Shown in pieces: positions 18,940 to 26,722 of a stretch of 64,000 bases of DNA. The stretch is from assembly GCA_963757805.1 (NCBI GenBank), contig CAVWSM010000025.1, positions 310,001-374,000 of the forward strand, given 5' to 3'. The notes beneath the pieces are model-generated. The model was not told the DNA's origin and did not search any database. It saw only the letters and a list, made by a program, of their open reading frames with translations. The first letter of the stretch is position 1. Each line of letters opens with the position of its first letter. A program made the position numbers and the translations under genes. The DNA is from CAVWSM01 sp963757805. Lineage in GTDB: Bacteria > Actinomycetota > Actinomycetes > Jiangellales > Jiangellaceae.

Positions 18940-19047
18940 GCGACCAGTGTGACGCTGCGCACCCCAGCCCGCAGGCAGGACACGACCATCTGCCTGGCAT
19001 GGGAGGATCTTGTCCACAATCGTCACTGTCTGGAAGGTCTGCTCGGC

Positions 19048-19473
19048 ATGCGCTCGCTTCGTTCGTACGCTCTGGTGGCCGTGCTCGCTGCGCTCGCTCT
19101 GGCGGGTTGCGGGGATGACGAGCCGTCGTCGTCGCCGACGACCGAGCCGAGCGTGACTGCGAGCCCGAGCGGGTCGGCGACGCCCGAGGAGACTCCGAGC
19201 GAGGTCGACCAGGTGCAGCTGATCGAGGTCACGATCGCCGGCGGCGAAGTGCAGACTGCATCCGACCGGGTCGCGGTGCCGCTCGGCCGGACGGTCCGGC
19301 TGGTCGTGACGAGTGACGTCGCCGACGAGCTGCACGTACACGGCTTCGATCTCGAGGCGGCACTCGAGCCCGGCGTCCCGACGACGCTCGAGTTCGTCGC
19401 TGACGAGCCAGGCGTGTTCGAGGTCGAGACGCACGAGAGCGAACTGCTGCTCGTCCAGCTCGCCGTGCAGTGA
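19048..19473 (+). CDS. Cupredoxin-like lipoprotein
   Basis: 141 residues. The N-terminus is a lipoprotein signal (MRSLRSYALVAVLAALALAGC, lipobox LAGC, Cys about 21), followed by a Ser/Thr/Pro linker to about residue 55 and a beta-sandwich domain with DELHVHGFDLEAAL and a C-terminal FEVETHESELLLVQL. This resembles the cupredoxin-like (EfeO N-domain-like) fold; the usual Cys copper ligand is absent. The protein would be anchored on the outer face of the membrane. The next gene starts 7 bases later and encodes a membrane protein, so the two probably work together. GGAAGG lies about 10 bases before the start. Confidence 0.75.
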   Translation: MRSLRSYALVAVLAALALAGCGDDEPSSSPTTEPSVTASPSGSATPEETPSEVDQVQLIEVTIAGGEVQTASDRVAVPLGRTVRLVVTSDVADELHVHGFDLEAALEPGVPTTLEFVADEPGVFEVETHESELLLVQLAVQ

Positions 19474-19480
19474 CCCACCC

Positions 19481-20810
19481 GTGACGACGACCGTCCTCGC
19501 GCACGGGGTTGGCGATCGGCAAGACCTGCCGATCCCGTTCTCGTACGCGCTGTTGGGTGCGGTCATCGCGCTCGTCATCACCTTCGTCGTGCTCGCGTAC
19601 GCCTGGCGAGAGCCGCGATACGACGCGGCGACCGCGGGCCGCCCGCTGCCGACCTGGCTGGCTCGTTTCGCGGTCGCGCCGGCAACGCGCATGGGTCTGG
19701 CGATCCTCGGCGTCGTCACCGCCGGCTATGTCGCGGTAGCAGCGATCTTTGGCCCGGATCGAGCGACCAACCCGACGGCGGGCGTTGTCTACGTCTTGTT
19801 GTGGGTTGGCCTCGTGCCGCTCGCGCTGCTGTTTGGACCCGTCTACGCGCGGCTCAACCCGCTGCGCACTCTGCATCGCTGGGTGTGCCGGGCGGCGGGT
19901 GTCGACCCGGCGGCGGGCGGTTTGCGCAGCTATCCCGCACGCCTGGGGTTGTGGCCCGCGGCGGCCGGCCTGCTGGCCTTCACTTGGCTCGAGCTGGTCG
20001 CGCCCGACCGCGCCACGCTGCCCGTGATCCGCACCTGGTTCGCGCTCTTCGTGGCGGTGTCGCTGGTCGGCGCCGCGCTGCTGGGGTCGGGATGGTTCAC
20101 CAACGCCGACCCGTTCGAGGCGTGGTCGCGGCTGGCGGCGCGGCTGTCCTGGGTCGGTCGGCGCGGCGACGGAGTCCTGGTGGCCCGCAACCCGCTCGCC
20201 GGGCTCGACGGCACGCCGCCTGCTGCCCGGCCTCGCGGCGGTCGTCTGCGTGCTGCTCGGCTCGACGGCGTACGACTCGCTGACCGGCCATCCGTCGTAC
20301 GGCCGATGGCTGCGTGACTCGCCGCTGCCCGAGACGCTGACCGCGACGCTGGCGCTGATCGGGTTCGTGGCGTTCGTGGGAGTGACGTACGCCTTGTCGG
20401 TTGCGCTGGCCGGGCGGTTGGCGCACGTACGGCGGACGCAGCTGCCCAATCTGTTCGCGCACTCACTCGTACCCATCGCGGTGGGCTACATCGTCGCGCA
20501 CTACTTCACCCTGCTGGTGCTCGAGGGTCAGGCGACGCTCGTCTACCTGTCCGACCCGCTCGGCACCGGCGCCAACTTGCTCGGCACGGGTGATTGGACG
20601 CCAAACCGGTGGATCGCACGGCAGCCGACGCTGGTCGCGACGGTGCAGGTCGCCGCCGTCGTCGTCGGGCACGTGGTCGGCGTGGTCGCGGCGCATGACC
20701 GGGCCGTACGGCTCTTCCCGCGACGGCAGGCGCTGGTCGGACAGCTGCCGCTGCTGGTCGTGATGGTCGGTTACACGCTGGGCGGACTCTGGTTGTTGTT
20801 CGCCGCCTGA
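19481..20810 (+). pseudogene. Multi-pass membrane protein broken by a 1-base frameshift
   Basis: From a GTG at 19481 the frame reads a membrane protein (TTTVLAHGVGDRQDLPIPFSY, then helices at about 25-45, 70-92, 100-120 and 165-220) up to NPLAGLDGT near 20212. The continuation LLPGLAAVVCVLLGSTAYDSL and at least four more helices are in the next frame, stopping at 20810. The total length is 3n+1, so one extra base between 20211 and 20222 accounts for it; the repaired protein is 442 residues. Homologues I recall accompany cupredoxin-like lipoproteins and are often labelled fenitrothion hydrolase, a name I would not trust. Either a lesion or a sequence error. Confidence 0.75.
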
Positions 20811-20840
20811 TTGACAGGCAAGTGGCTGCTTGCCTATTGT
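20811..20840 (+). promoter_or_regulatory. arsR promoter with overlapping palindromic operator
   Basis: TTGACA (20811-20816) and TATTGT (20835-20840) are separated by 18 bases. Between and over them is a perfect palindrome, AGGCAAG (20816-20822) and CTTGCCT (20829-20835). Transcription would begin close to the GTG at 20848, giving a leaderless message repressed by its own product. This arrangement is seen in the sequence; binding by the ArsR protein is inference. Confidence 0.65.
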
Positions 20841-20847
20841 CGCCTGC

Positions 20848-21135
20848 GTGGGCGACGTGTTCAAGGCGCTCGCGGACCCAACGAGGCGGGCAATCCTCGA
20901 CGAGCTGACTGATCGCGATGGGCAGACGCTGTTCGAGCTCTGCGCGCGGTTGACCATGAAGCACTCGGTCAGCGCGTCCCGGCAGGCGATCTCGCAGCAT
21001 CTCGACGTTCTGGAGTCCGCCGGGCTCGTCACGACGCGACGCGACGGGCGCTTCAAGTTCCACTACCTCGACACGTCTCCTCTGCAGGGCATCTCCGAGC
21101 GATGGCCAGCCCCTGGCCGAAAGGCGAAACCATGA
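20848..21135 (+). CDS. ArsR-family transcriptional regulator
   Basis: 95 residues from GTG 20848, selected because it sits at the predicted transcription start; a TTG at 20830 is in frame but lies inside the promoter. The winged-helix pattern is clear: VFKALADPTRRAILDEL (helix 1), FELCARL, the recognition helix in SASRQAISQHLDVLESAGLV, then a wing (TTRRDGRFKFHYL). There are no metal-binding CxC residues, so it is not a classic metal sensor; it resembles the subgroup paired with VOC proteins. Its stop overlaps the VOC gene start (ATGA), so the two are coupled. Likely autorepressor through the palindrome at 20816-20835. Confidence 0.85.
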   Translation: MGDVFKALADPTRRAILDELTDRDGQTLFELCARLTMKHSVSASRQAISQHLDVLESAGLVTTRRDGRFKFHYLDTSPLQGISERWPAPGRKAKP

Positions 21136-21530
21136 GAATCCACGTGACCAGCGTCTTCGTCGACGACCAGGACAAGGCGCTCGCGTTCTATACGGACGTA
21201 CTGGGCTTCGTGAAGAAAACCGAGATCCCGGTCGGCGATGCGCGATGGCTAACCGTCGTGTCGCCGGATGCGCTGGACGGTGTCGAGCTGTTGCTGGAGC
21301 CGGATGACCACCCGGCGGTCAAGCCGTTCAAGGACGCGCTGGTCGGCGACGGGATCCCGTACAAGTCGTTCGCGGTCGATGACGTAGCCGCGGAGTACGA
21401 GCGGCTGCGTGCGCTCGGTGTGCGGTTCACCCAGGAACCCGTAGAGATGGGTGGGGTGACGATGGCGACGTTCGACGACACGTGCGGCAATCTCATCCAG
21501 ATCGCGGCGGTCGCGCCTCCCGCAAACTGA
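21132..21530 (+). CDS. VOC-family (glyoxalase/bleomycin-resistance fold) protein
   Basis: 132 residues. Two beta-alpha-beta-beta-beta modules typical of the VOC superfamily are visible: RIHVTSVFVDDQDKALAFY with VLGF in the first half and GIPYKSFAVDDVAAEYERL with FDDTCGNLIQI in the second. Possible metal ligands are His3 and a C-terminal Asp/Asn rather than the full His-Glu set, so the activity cannot be assigned; the fold serves lyases, dioxygenases and drug-binding proteins. It is co-transcribed with the ArsR regulator, suggesting an induced response to a small molecule (inference). Confidence 0.8.
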   Translation: MRIHVTSVFVDDQDKALAFYTDVLGFVKKTEIPVGDARWLTVVSPDALDGVELLLEPDDHPAVKPFKDALVGDGIPYKSFAVDDVAAEYERLRALGVRFTQEPVEMGGVTMATFDDTCGNLIQIAAVAPPAN

Positions 21531-21601
21531 AGCGTTGCGCGCGACTCGCTTGCCCGTGTCGTGCACAACCCTTCACTCTGCAGGGGCGGCTGCCGCGAAG
21601 G

Positions 21602-21607
21602 TACGGT
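21602..21607 (+). promoter_or_regulatory. -10 element for a leaderless PaiB-like mRNA
   Basis: TACGGT ends seven bases before the ATG at 21615, the spacing expected when transcription starts at or next to the first base of the start codon. No ribosome site precedes the ATG. No convincing -35 was seen. Confidence 0.4.
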
Positions 21608-21614
21608 CGCGGAC

Positions 21615-22322
21615 ATGTACGTACCCCGGTTCAACGCGATGGAGGACGCCGACCAGGTCCGCGATCTCGTTGCAAGCGTCGGCTCCGCCGAGCTCGTTAC
21701 TGTCGGGCCGGATGGATTCCCTGTCGCGACGCTGCTCCCGGTCATCTGGGACGACACGCGACTCATCTTTCACATGGCGCGGGCCAATCCACACTGGACG
21801 TTGATCCATGCCGGCAGCCCCGCGCTGAGCATCGTGGCGGGACCCCAGGCCTACGTCTCGCCCGCGTGGTATCCGTCCAAGGCACAGCACGGTCGAGTCG
21901 TCCCAACCTGGAACTATTCGGCGGTTCAGTTCAAGGGCCGCGTCGTGGTCCGCCAGGATCCTGAGTGGCTCCTCGATGCGGTCACCCGGCTGACGGACCT
22001 GCATGAGCAGCGTCGCGCCCAGCCCTGGTCAGTGGCTGATGCCCCGCACGAGTTCGTCCAACAGCAGCTGCGCGCCATAGTCGGCATCGAGTTCACCATC
22101 GAAGAAGTTGACGCCAAGGCCAAGCTCAGTCAGAACCGCTCCCACGAGGACCGTGCCGGGGTCATCTCTGGTTTGCGTCTCGAAGGCGGCGCGCGCGAAG
22201 GCGTGGTTGCCGACAACATGGCTGCGGAAAGCAACCCAGCTCGGGTGTCGGGATCTGAGTCCAACGGCCGGGATGCGTCAAGAAGCGTCGCCGCGGGAAC
22301 GTCGGGGAGACTGCCCGGCTAG
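21615..22322 (+). CDS. PaiB-like FMN-binding protein with an extended C-terminus
   Basis: 235 residues from ATG 21615 (MYVPRFNAMEDADQVRDLV, the usual PaiB start). The split-barrel FMN-binding fold is supported by VATLLPVIWDD, FHMARANPHWTLI, PAWYPSKAQHGRVVPTWNYS and QNRSHEDRAGVISGL near the end. PaiB proteins are annotated as negative regulators or flavin-binding proteins; the molecular role is unclear. Family members usually end soon after GGAREGVVADNMA, but here about 35 low-complexity residues follow, reading across the HAD remnant on the other strand. The stop shares CTAG with that remnant's stop. A lost stop or small indel is possible. Confidence 0.8.
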   Translation: MYVPRFNAMEDADQVRDLVASVGSAELVTVGPDGFPVATLLPVIWDDTRLIFHMARANPHWTLIHAGSPALSIVAGPQAYVSPAWYPSKAQHGRVVPTWNYSAVQFKGRVVVRQDPEWLLDAVTRLTDLHEQRRAQPWSVADAPHEFVQQQLRAIVGIEFTIEEVDAKAKLSQNRSHEDRAGVISGLRLEGGAREGVVADNMAAESNPARVSGSESNGRDASRSVAAGTSGRLPG

Positions 22323-22535
22323 AGGTGGAACAGGATCGCGAGCTCCTCGGCGGTGTGGGCATTGCAGCCACCACGACGTCGAGCTCGGGCTCGAGCTCGC
22401 GCGGCGCAGCGTCAGTGACCACGGCGACGCGGACGCCGGTCGCACGCACGCTCGTCACGAGCGCGCGCATCAGCCCCGCTTCTGGGTGACCGAGACGACA
22501 CCGCCCCAGTCGACGAGCAGCCTGCGCAGCGTCAA
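22319..22535 (-). pseudogene. Remnant of a HAD-family hydrolase
   Basis: Fragments of one small protein appear in successive frames over about 215 bases. TLRRLLVDWGGVVSV (HAD motif I, DWGGV) starts at a TTG overlapping the cpaE stop (TTGA). GLMRALVTSVRATGVRVAVV plus TDAAPRELEPELDVVV is a motif II-like region in a second frame. NAHTAEELAILFHL is a typical HAD C-terminus in a third. A functional HAD hydrolase is about 190-220 residues, so this copy has lost most of its core and is not expected to fold. It was once coupled to cpaE. Confidence 0.6.
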
Positions 22536-23848
22536 CGGCCCGCCGCGCGGATCAAGCCGCGGCGCCGCCGGAGTGCCGGAGTGCCGGCGAGGTCGGCCGC
22601 CAGCGCGGCGAAGGCGGTGCGCGCCGGCGAGTCGGCCGCCACTTCGGTCAACGTGCGGCCCTGCGCGATGGCGCGGTCGCAGGCACCGCGGTCGTAGGGC
22701 ACGAAGCAGATGTCGTCGATCCCCACATAGCGGGCCAGCGCGTCTGCGATCTGCATGCGGGCCTCGCCGCCGATCGGCCCGCGGCGCAGCCGGTTGACCA
22801 CCACACGGATGCGGGCCTGTGGCGCCAGCTCGCGGAGGTCGGTCAGCCCGCGCACGAACCGCTGCATGCCCACCGGGTCGGCGGTGCCGACGGCGACGAT
22901 GGCGTCGGCCTGGGCGAGCGTGACGAGGGTCGCTGCGTTGCGCCGCGGCGCAGTGGTGTCGAAGGAGAGCTCCTCGTCCTGCTCGAGGGAGAACCCGCAG
23001 TCGACGACGGTCACCTCGACAAGGCTGCGGGCGAGCGCCCAGACGACCTCGAGGGCGGCCGGCCGAAGCTCCGGCCACCGATCGGCTCGTGCGATGCCCG
23101 TGAGGACCCTGAGATGCGGGGTGACCTGCCGCGCATGGCGTGCCAGTGCGGGTACGTCGAGCTGGCCGTTGTTGGCGGCGCGGGTCGCGGCAGCGAGGCC
23201 AGGCGCCTCGTCGAGCAGCCCGAGGACCTGCGCGACGACCCCGCCGTAGGTGTCGGCATCGGCGAGCAGCGTGCGCCGCCCGATCTCGGCTAGCTCGCTT
23301 GCCAGCGTGACCGCCAGCGTCGTGCGGCCGGGCGCGCCGGTAGGCCCCCAGACGGCGATGAGCTGGCCGCTGCCCGGCTCGAGCTCCTCAGGATCTGGCC
23401 CTCCGGCCCAACCAGCGGACGGCGCGAGCGTCGCGAGCTCATCGGCAGCGGCGCCCGGGTCGGAATAGCCCGCCGGAGCCGTGACGTCCTCGTCAACCGC
23501 GGCTCGGACGGCGGCGGCGACGTCGGCCGGATCGGCATCGGCGGCCAGCACATGGCCGATGCCGAGCTGCCGAAGCTGCCGCTCCGCCTGCTCGTCACCG
23601 GGCGCGATGACGCCGACGACAGCGACCCGGGCGACGGCGAGTCGGGACAAGGCCTCGCGGTCGAGCCGGCGCAGGTCAGCGGAGAGCAGGACGGCGCGGG
23701 CGCGTCCGGACGCCGCGGCCGCGAGCAGGTCAGAGAGATCGACGCAGCGTCGTACGACGGCAACGCCCAACGCTCCTCGCTCGAGGCCGGCGACGAGCTG
23801 CGACTCCCAGGGCGCACCGGTGACGGCGGTGAGCACGGGGACAGTCAT
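22532..23848 (-). CDS. cpaE: CpaE/TadZ-like P-loop ATPase of the Flp pilus system
   Basis: 438 residues. The N-terminal part (about 1-130) resembles a degenerate receiver domain. The P-loop domain has VWGPTGAPGRTTLAVTLASEL, a deviant Walker A region (GAPGRTT where MinD/ParA proteins have KGGxGKT), LLADADTYGGVVAQVLGL and VTVVDCGFSLEQDEEL. CpaE/TadZ proteins localise the pilus machinery. The start overlaps the cpaB stop by 4 bases. It lies 18 kb from the main tad operon in this window. No separate prepilin peptidase is visible. Confidence 0.8.
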   Translation of the reverse strand: MTVPVLTAVTGAPWESQLVAGLERGALGVAVVRRCVDLSDLLAAAASGRARAVLLSADLRRLDREALSRLAVARVAVVGVIAPGDEQAERQLRQLGIGHVLAADADPADVAAAVRAAVDEDVTAPAGYSDPGAAADELATLAPSAGWAGGPDPEELEPGSGQLIAVWGPTGAPGRTTLAVTLASELAEIGRRTLLADADTYGGVVAQVLGLLDEAPGLAAATRAANNGQLDVPALARHARQVTPHLRVLTGIARADRWPELRPAALEVVWALARSLVEVTVVDCGFSLEQDEELSFDTTAPRRNAATLVTLAQADAIVAVGTADPVGMQRFVRGLTDLRELAPQARIRVVVNRLRRGPIGGEARMQIADALARYVGIDDICFVPYDRGACDRAIAQGRTLTEVAADSPARTAFAALAADLAGTPALRRRRGLIRAAGR

Positions 23849-24564
23849 CGAGCGCTTTCCTGCGGCACGACGGTGAGGAACACCTGCTCGGCCCGCGCGG
23901 CAGTGATCAGCTGCGCGAGAACGGCGTCCGTGTCAGCAGCTTGGGCCGTGACGGCCAGGGTCACGGACACCGTGTCGGACGGGCCGGCCAGCCCGCCGCC
24001 GCCCTGGTCGTACTCGGTCACGACGGCGTCGGCCAGCAGCTGCTCGGCAACGCGAGGCTCGTCGGCAGAGCCGGCGCCGTCGTCGGGGTCGACCCAGACG
24101 TCGACGTGAGTGCCGCGCCCGAGACCGGCTGGGCGCTCCGACGACGGGATCGCCATCGTCAGGTAGCGCAGATCCTTGGTCACGCCGGCATCCGACGGCG
24201 CCACCGCCGCCGCGGGAATGAGCTCGCCCGCACCGACCGGCCGTAGGACCACGTAGCCGTCAAGCGACGACTCGGCGGCGACATAGCGCCCCAGCCCGCT
24301 GTCGATGCGCACTGCCTGCTCACGCAAGTCCGAGGGACCGACGATCATCCCCGGCTCGAGGTCATCGGTAGCCACGAGGACGAGGGTCGTCTCGTCGGCC
24401 GCGGCGATGACACGCGCACCGATCGCGACAGAGCCCAGGACGAGGAGCAGGCCGATGACGAGGCGCGCGTCCAGCCAACGGGCGCGGCCCAGGCGGCTCG
24501 CCGAGGGCGAGGCCATCTCGGCAGGCGGGCCGGATTGGCGAGGTGGTGTGGCGGTCTCGATCAT
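23845..24564 (-). CDS. cpaB: CpaB/RcpC-like SAF-domain pilus protein
   Basis: 239 residues. An N-terminal cytoplasmic tail is followed by one transmembrane helix (about 33-55), then an SAF domain with TLVLVATDDLEPGMIVGPSDL and GYVVLRPVGAGELIP, and a C-terminal RcpC-like half (YLTMAIPSSERPAGLGRGTHVDVWV). CpaB proteins are periplasmic or extracytoplasmic parts of the Flp pilus machine. The gene is first in a cpaB-cpaE unit, with a coupled stop/start overlap. Its upstream region (24565-24758) is shared divergently with the BldC-type gene. Confidence 0.8.
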   Translation of the reverse strand: MIETATPPRQSGPPAEMASPSASRLGRARWLDARLVIGLLLVLGSVAIGARVIAAADETTLVLVATDDLEPGMIVGPSDLREQAVRIDSGLGRYVAAESSLDGYVVLRPVGAGELIPAAAVAPSDAGVTKDLRYLTMAIPSSERPAGLGRGTHVDVWVDPDDGAGSADEPRVAEQLLADAVVTEYDQGGGGLAGPSDTVSVTLAVTAQAADTDAVLAQLITAARAEQVFLTVVPQESAR

Positions 24565-24758
24565 CGTGTCCCCGTGTGGCGGTTGGGCAGTGCCCGCCTA
24601 TTTTGCCCGAGTTGTGCAAATCGGCGGGCATGCTTGCCTGCACAGCGTACGCACCAGCGTAATCAGTCGAAGTCTGTCGGCATTAACTGTGGATAACGTG
24701 GGCCAATCCAGGTCAATCGGTGCCAGACTGTGGACAGCGATACTTACGAGGAGAGCAC

Positions 24759-25004
24759 ATGGCTGGAGACCACCCGCGATTCCTGCAGCTGGCAGACGTG
24801 GCGGAGGTGCTCAACGTGTCGAGTGCTCAGGTCTACGCCCTGGTCCGCAGCGGCGACCTCCCCGCGATCCGCATCGGCGGCCGTGGTCAGTGGCGGGTGG
24901 AGGCGAGCGCGCTGGAGGACTACATCCAGCGGATGTACGCCGAGACGAAGGTGTACGTCCGCAGCAACCCGCTCGGCCGGGCCGACGAAACAGACACCGA
25001 CTGA
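24759..25004 (+). CDS. bldC: BldC-like MerR-type DNA-binding protein
   Basis: 81 residues; GAGGAG lies about 7 bases before the ATG. The sequence matches the BldC helix-turn-helix layout: FLQLADVAEVLNVSSAQVYALV, then the wing RSGDLPAIRIGGRGQWRVE and a helix (ALEDYIQRMYAET). BldC proteins bind direct repeats cooperatively and control development and other genes in actinobacteria; here the tail is about ten residues longer than in Streptomyces. It is divergent from cpaB, so it might regulate the pilus genes (inference). A TGTGGATAA sequence occurs upstream at 24688-24696. Confidence 0.88.
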   Translation: MAGDHPRFLQLADVAEVLNVSSAQVYALVRSGDLPAIRIGGRGQWRVEASALEDYIQRMYAETKVYVRSNPLGRADETDTD

Positions 25005-25085
25005 ACCCATCCAACGCGCACCCTGGCTCGAACACCGAGTGAACCGGCTGTCCGCCGGACCGTTCGCACGCCGTGGGAGCCTGTC

Positions 25086-25511
25086 ATGCGCACATCCCCC
25101 AACCGCCTGCTCGGCGCAGTCTTCGGCATCGTCTACGTGCTCGTCGGCCTGGTCGGTTTCGCCGTGACCAGCGGCGTGGGCTTCGCCGCAACGGATGGCA
25201 AGTCCCTCATCATTTTCGACCTCAACCCGCTGCACAACATCGTCCACGTGGCCGTCGGAGCGGTGCTCCTGGCCGCGGCCCTGACCAGCGCGAGCACCGC
25301 CAAGGGCGTCAACAGCCTTGTCGGCGGGGTCTACCTGCTGGTGGGGATCGCCGGGTTGTTCCTGACCACCTCAGACGCCAACATCCTCGCGCTCAACGGA
25401 CCCGACAACGCCCTGCACCTCGCCAGTGCCATGGTGCTGCTGGGCGTCGGGCTGTCGCAGGACAAGCGGATCGCGTCGAGGTCGACTCACGCCCGCAGGT
25501 CCTACGCGTGA
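25086..25511 (+). CDS. DUF4383 four-helix membrane protein
   Basis: 141 residues with four predicted transmembrane helices (about 7-28, 48-68, 75-95, 105-122). Family motifs are NRLLGAVFGIVYVLVGLVGF, LNPLHNIVHVAVGAVLL and GPDNALHLASAMVLLGVG. DUF4383 proteins are common in actinobacteria, with unknown role. The stop overlaps the next start (GTGA), so the two membrane proteins are translationally coupled. Confidence 0.8.
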   Translation: MRTSPNRLLGAVFGIVYVLVGLVGFAVTSGVGFAATDGKSLIIFDLNPLHNIVHVAVGAVLLAAALTSASTAKGVNSLVGGVYLLVGIAGLFLTTSDANILALNGPDNALHLASAMVLLGVGLSQDKRIASRSTHARRSYA

Positions 25512-26062
25512 GTCCGAGCAACCCCCAGCGATCGGGATCGATGCTCGGAGATGTTGCGCAGGCGTGGGCGGCGTTCGCCAGCCTAGGTGCCGGCCTCGTG
25601 CACCTGTCTGTCGTACGCGAGCACGCCGAGCACTGGTGGGCGCAAGGCGCGTTCCTCCTCATCGTTGGGCTCTTGCAGCTCGCCTGGGCCGTCGCTGCCC
25701 TTTGCCTGCCGCGAGCGCCGTTTCGCCGAGCGTTCAGCGGGCTCACTCTGGGGCTGGTCCTGACGTGGGTTGTGAGCCGTACGGCGGGACTGCCATTTGG
25801 TCCTGACGCCGGGGTGGCCGAACCGGTCGGCGTCAGTGACGGGCTCGCCGTGGTGCTGGAGATCGGAGTGCTGGCCGCTCTTGTGCTGTCCCGGTGGCGC
25901 GGCTCGGCTCGCGACCCGGTGCACGGCCGGCACGCAGCCGCGGTCGTAGGCCTCCTCTTCACCGGAGCGCTCGGCGTCTCAGCGCTCACCGTGCCCGCGC
26001 TGGCGGCGAGTGACGCGGGCGAGCATGCGCACCATGGGAGCCACAGAAACCACTCCGGCTAG
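25508..26062 (+). CDS. Membrane protein, coupled to the DUF4383 gene
   Basis: 184 residues from GTG 25508, inside the DUF4383 stop (GTGA). Four to five hydrophobic segments are visible (about 15-35, 43-65, 75-95, 112-132, 145-168), and a His-rich tail (GEHAHHGSHRNHSG) that could bind metal. HLSVVREHAEHWWAQGAFLL near the N-terminus resembles small actinobacterial membrane proteins of unknown function. The stop TAG shares CTAG with the stop of the convergent gene. Confidence 0.65.
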   Translation: MSPSNPQRSGSMLGDVAQAWAAFASLGAGLVHLSVVREHAEHWWAQGAFLLIVGLLQLAWAVAALCLPRAPFRRAFSGLTLGLVLTWVVSRTAGLPFGPDAGVAEPVGVSDGLAVVLEIGVLAALVLSRWRGSARDPVHGRHAAAVVGLLFTGALGVSALTVPALAASDAGEHAHHGSHRNHSG

Positions 26063-26613
26063 GCGCGCCGAGCGGCCGCTAAACCGGTGAACGGCACCAC
26101 GCGGACAGCCTGTACCTCGCCGCCGCGGCGAGCCTCGGCATAGCCATGCTCGGCCAGCTCGAAGAAGTCGACGCCCACGCGGTCGATCGTGCCGGTGACC
26201 GCCGCGCCATCGACGAGGGCAATCCGCAGCGTCGCGCGATCGCGCGCCAGCGCCCGCAGCACGTGGCCCAGCCCTAGCTTTGCCGCCACCTTGCCAGGTG
26301 TAGTCACAATGGCGCCCGAACCCGGCAGCCCGTAGATCCCGGTGACCGCGCCGAGACACACCACGACCTCGCGGCCGGCTTCGTCGAGGACGAGCGTCCA
26401 GCCCGGGCCGGAACGCTCGACCTGCCCGGATATCGAGCCCAGGCCGAGCACCTGCAGTCGGAGGACCTGGCCGGCAGCAGCTGTCAGCCGCTCGAGCAGG
26501 TGCACCGAACTCCGCTCACGCCGCGTGCGGTCGGCGACCTCACCCGCAAGCTCGGCTGCCTCGGCCGCCTCGAGCTGGGCCTCGAAGTCCGCGAACAGGG
26601 CATCCCAACGCAT
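26059..26613 (-). CDS. Conserved actinobacterial hypothetical
   Basis: 184 residues from ATG 26613; GTGs just upstream in frame are alternatives. It begins MRWDALFADFEAQLEAAEA, a helical start that recurs in a widespread actinobacterial family, then a coiled-coil-like region to about 45 and a beta-rich domain with GSISGQVERSGPGWTLVLDE and TLRIALVDGAAVTGTIDRVG. The second half looks like two related small barrels, possibly a nucleic-acid or ligand-binding fold (inference). There is no signal peptide. It is convergent with the upstream gene and shares its CTAG stop. Confidence 0.65.
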   Translation of the reverse strand: MRWDALFADFEAQLEAAEAAELAGEVADRTRRERSSVHLLERLTAAAGQVLRLQVLGLGSISGQVERSGPGWTLVLDEAGREVVVCLGAVTGIYGLPGSGAIVTTPGKVAAKLGLGHVLRALARDRATLRIALVDGAAVTGTIDRVGVDFFELAEHGYAEARRGGEVQAVRVVPFTGLAAARRA

Positions 26614-26653
26614 CACCACAGCCCCAAGCCTTCCACAGCGTCAAGACAAATAG

Positions 26654-26683
26654 TTGACACCCTCCTTGTTCATAGGTTGTCAT
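26654..26683 (+). promoter_or_regulatory. Sigma-70-type promoter of the LysM membrane gene
   Basis: TTGACA (26654-26659) and TGTCAT (26678-26683) with an 18-base spacer. AAGCAAACGC AAGCAAATGC repeats occur just downstream. The predicted start of transcription lies about 30 bases before the ATG at 26723. Confidence 0.5.
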
Positions 26684-26722
26684 AAGCAAACGCAAGCAAA
26701 TGCCCGTACCAAGGATCAGTGG

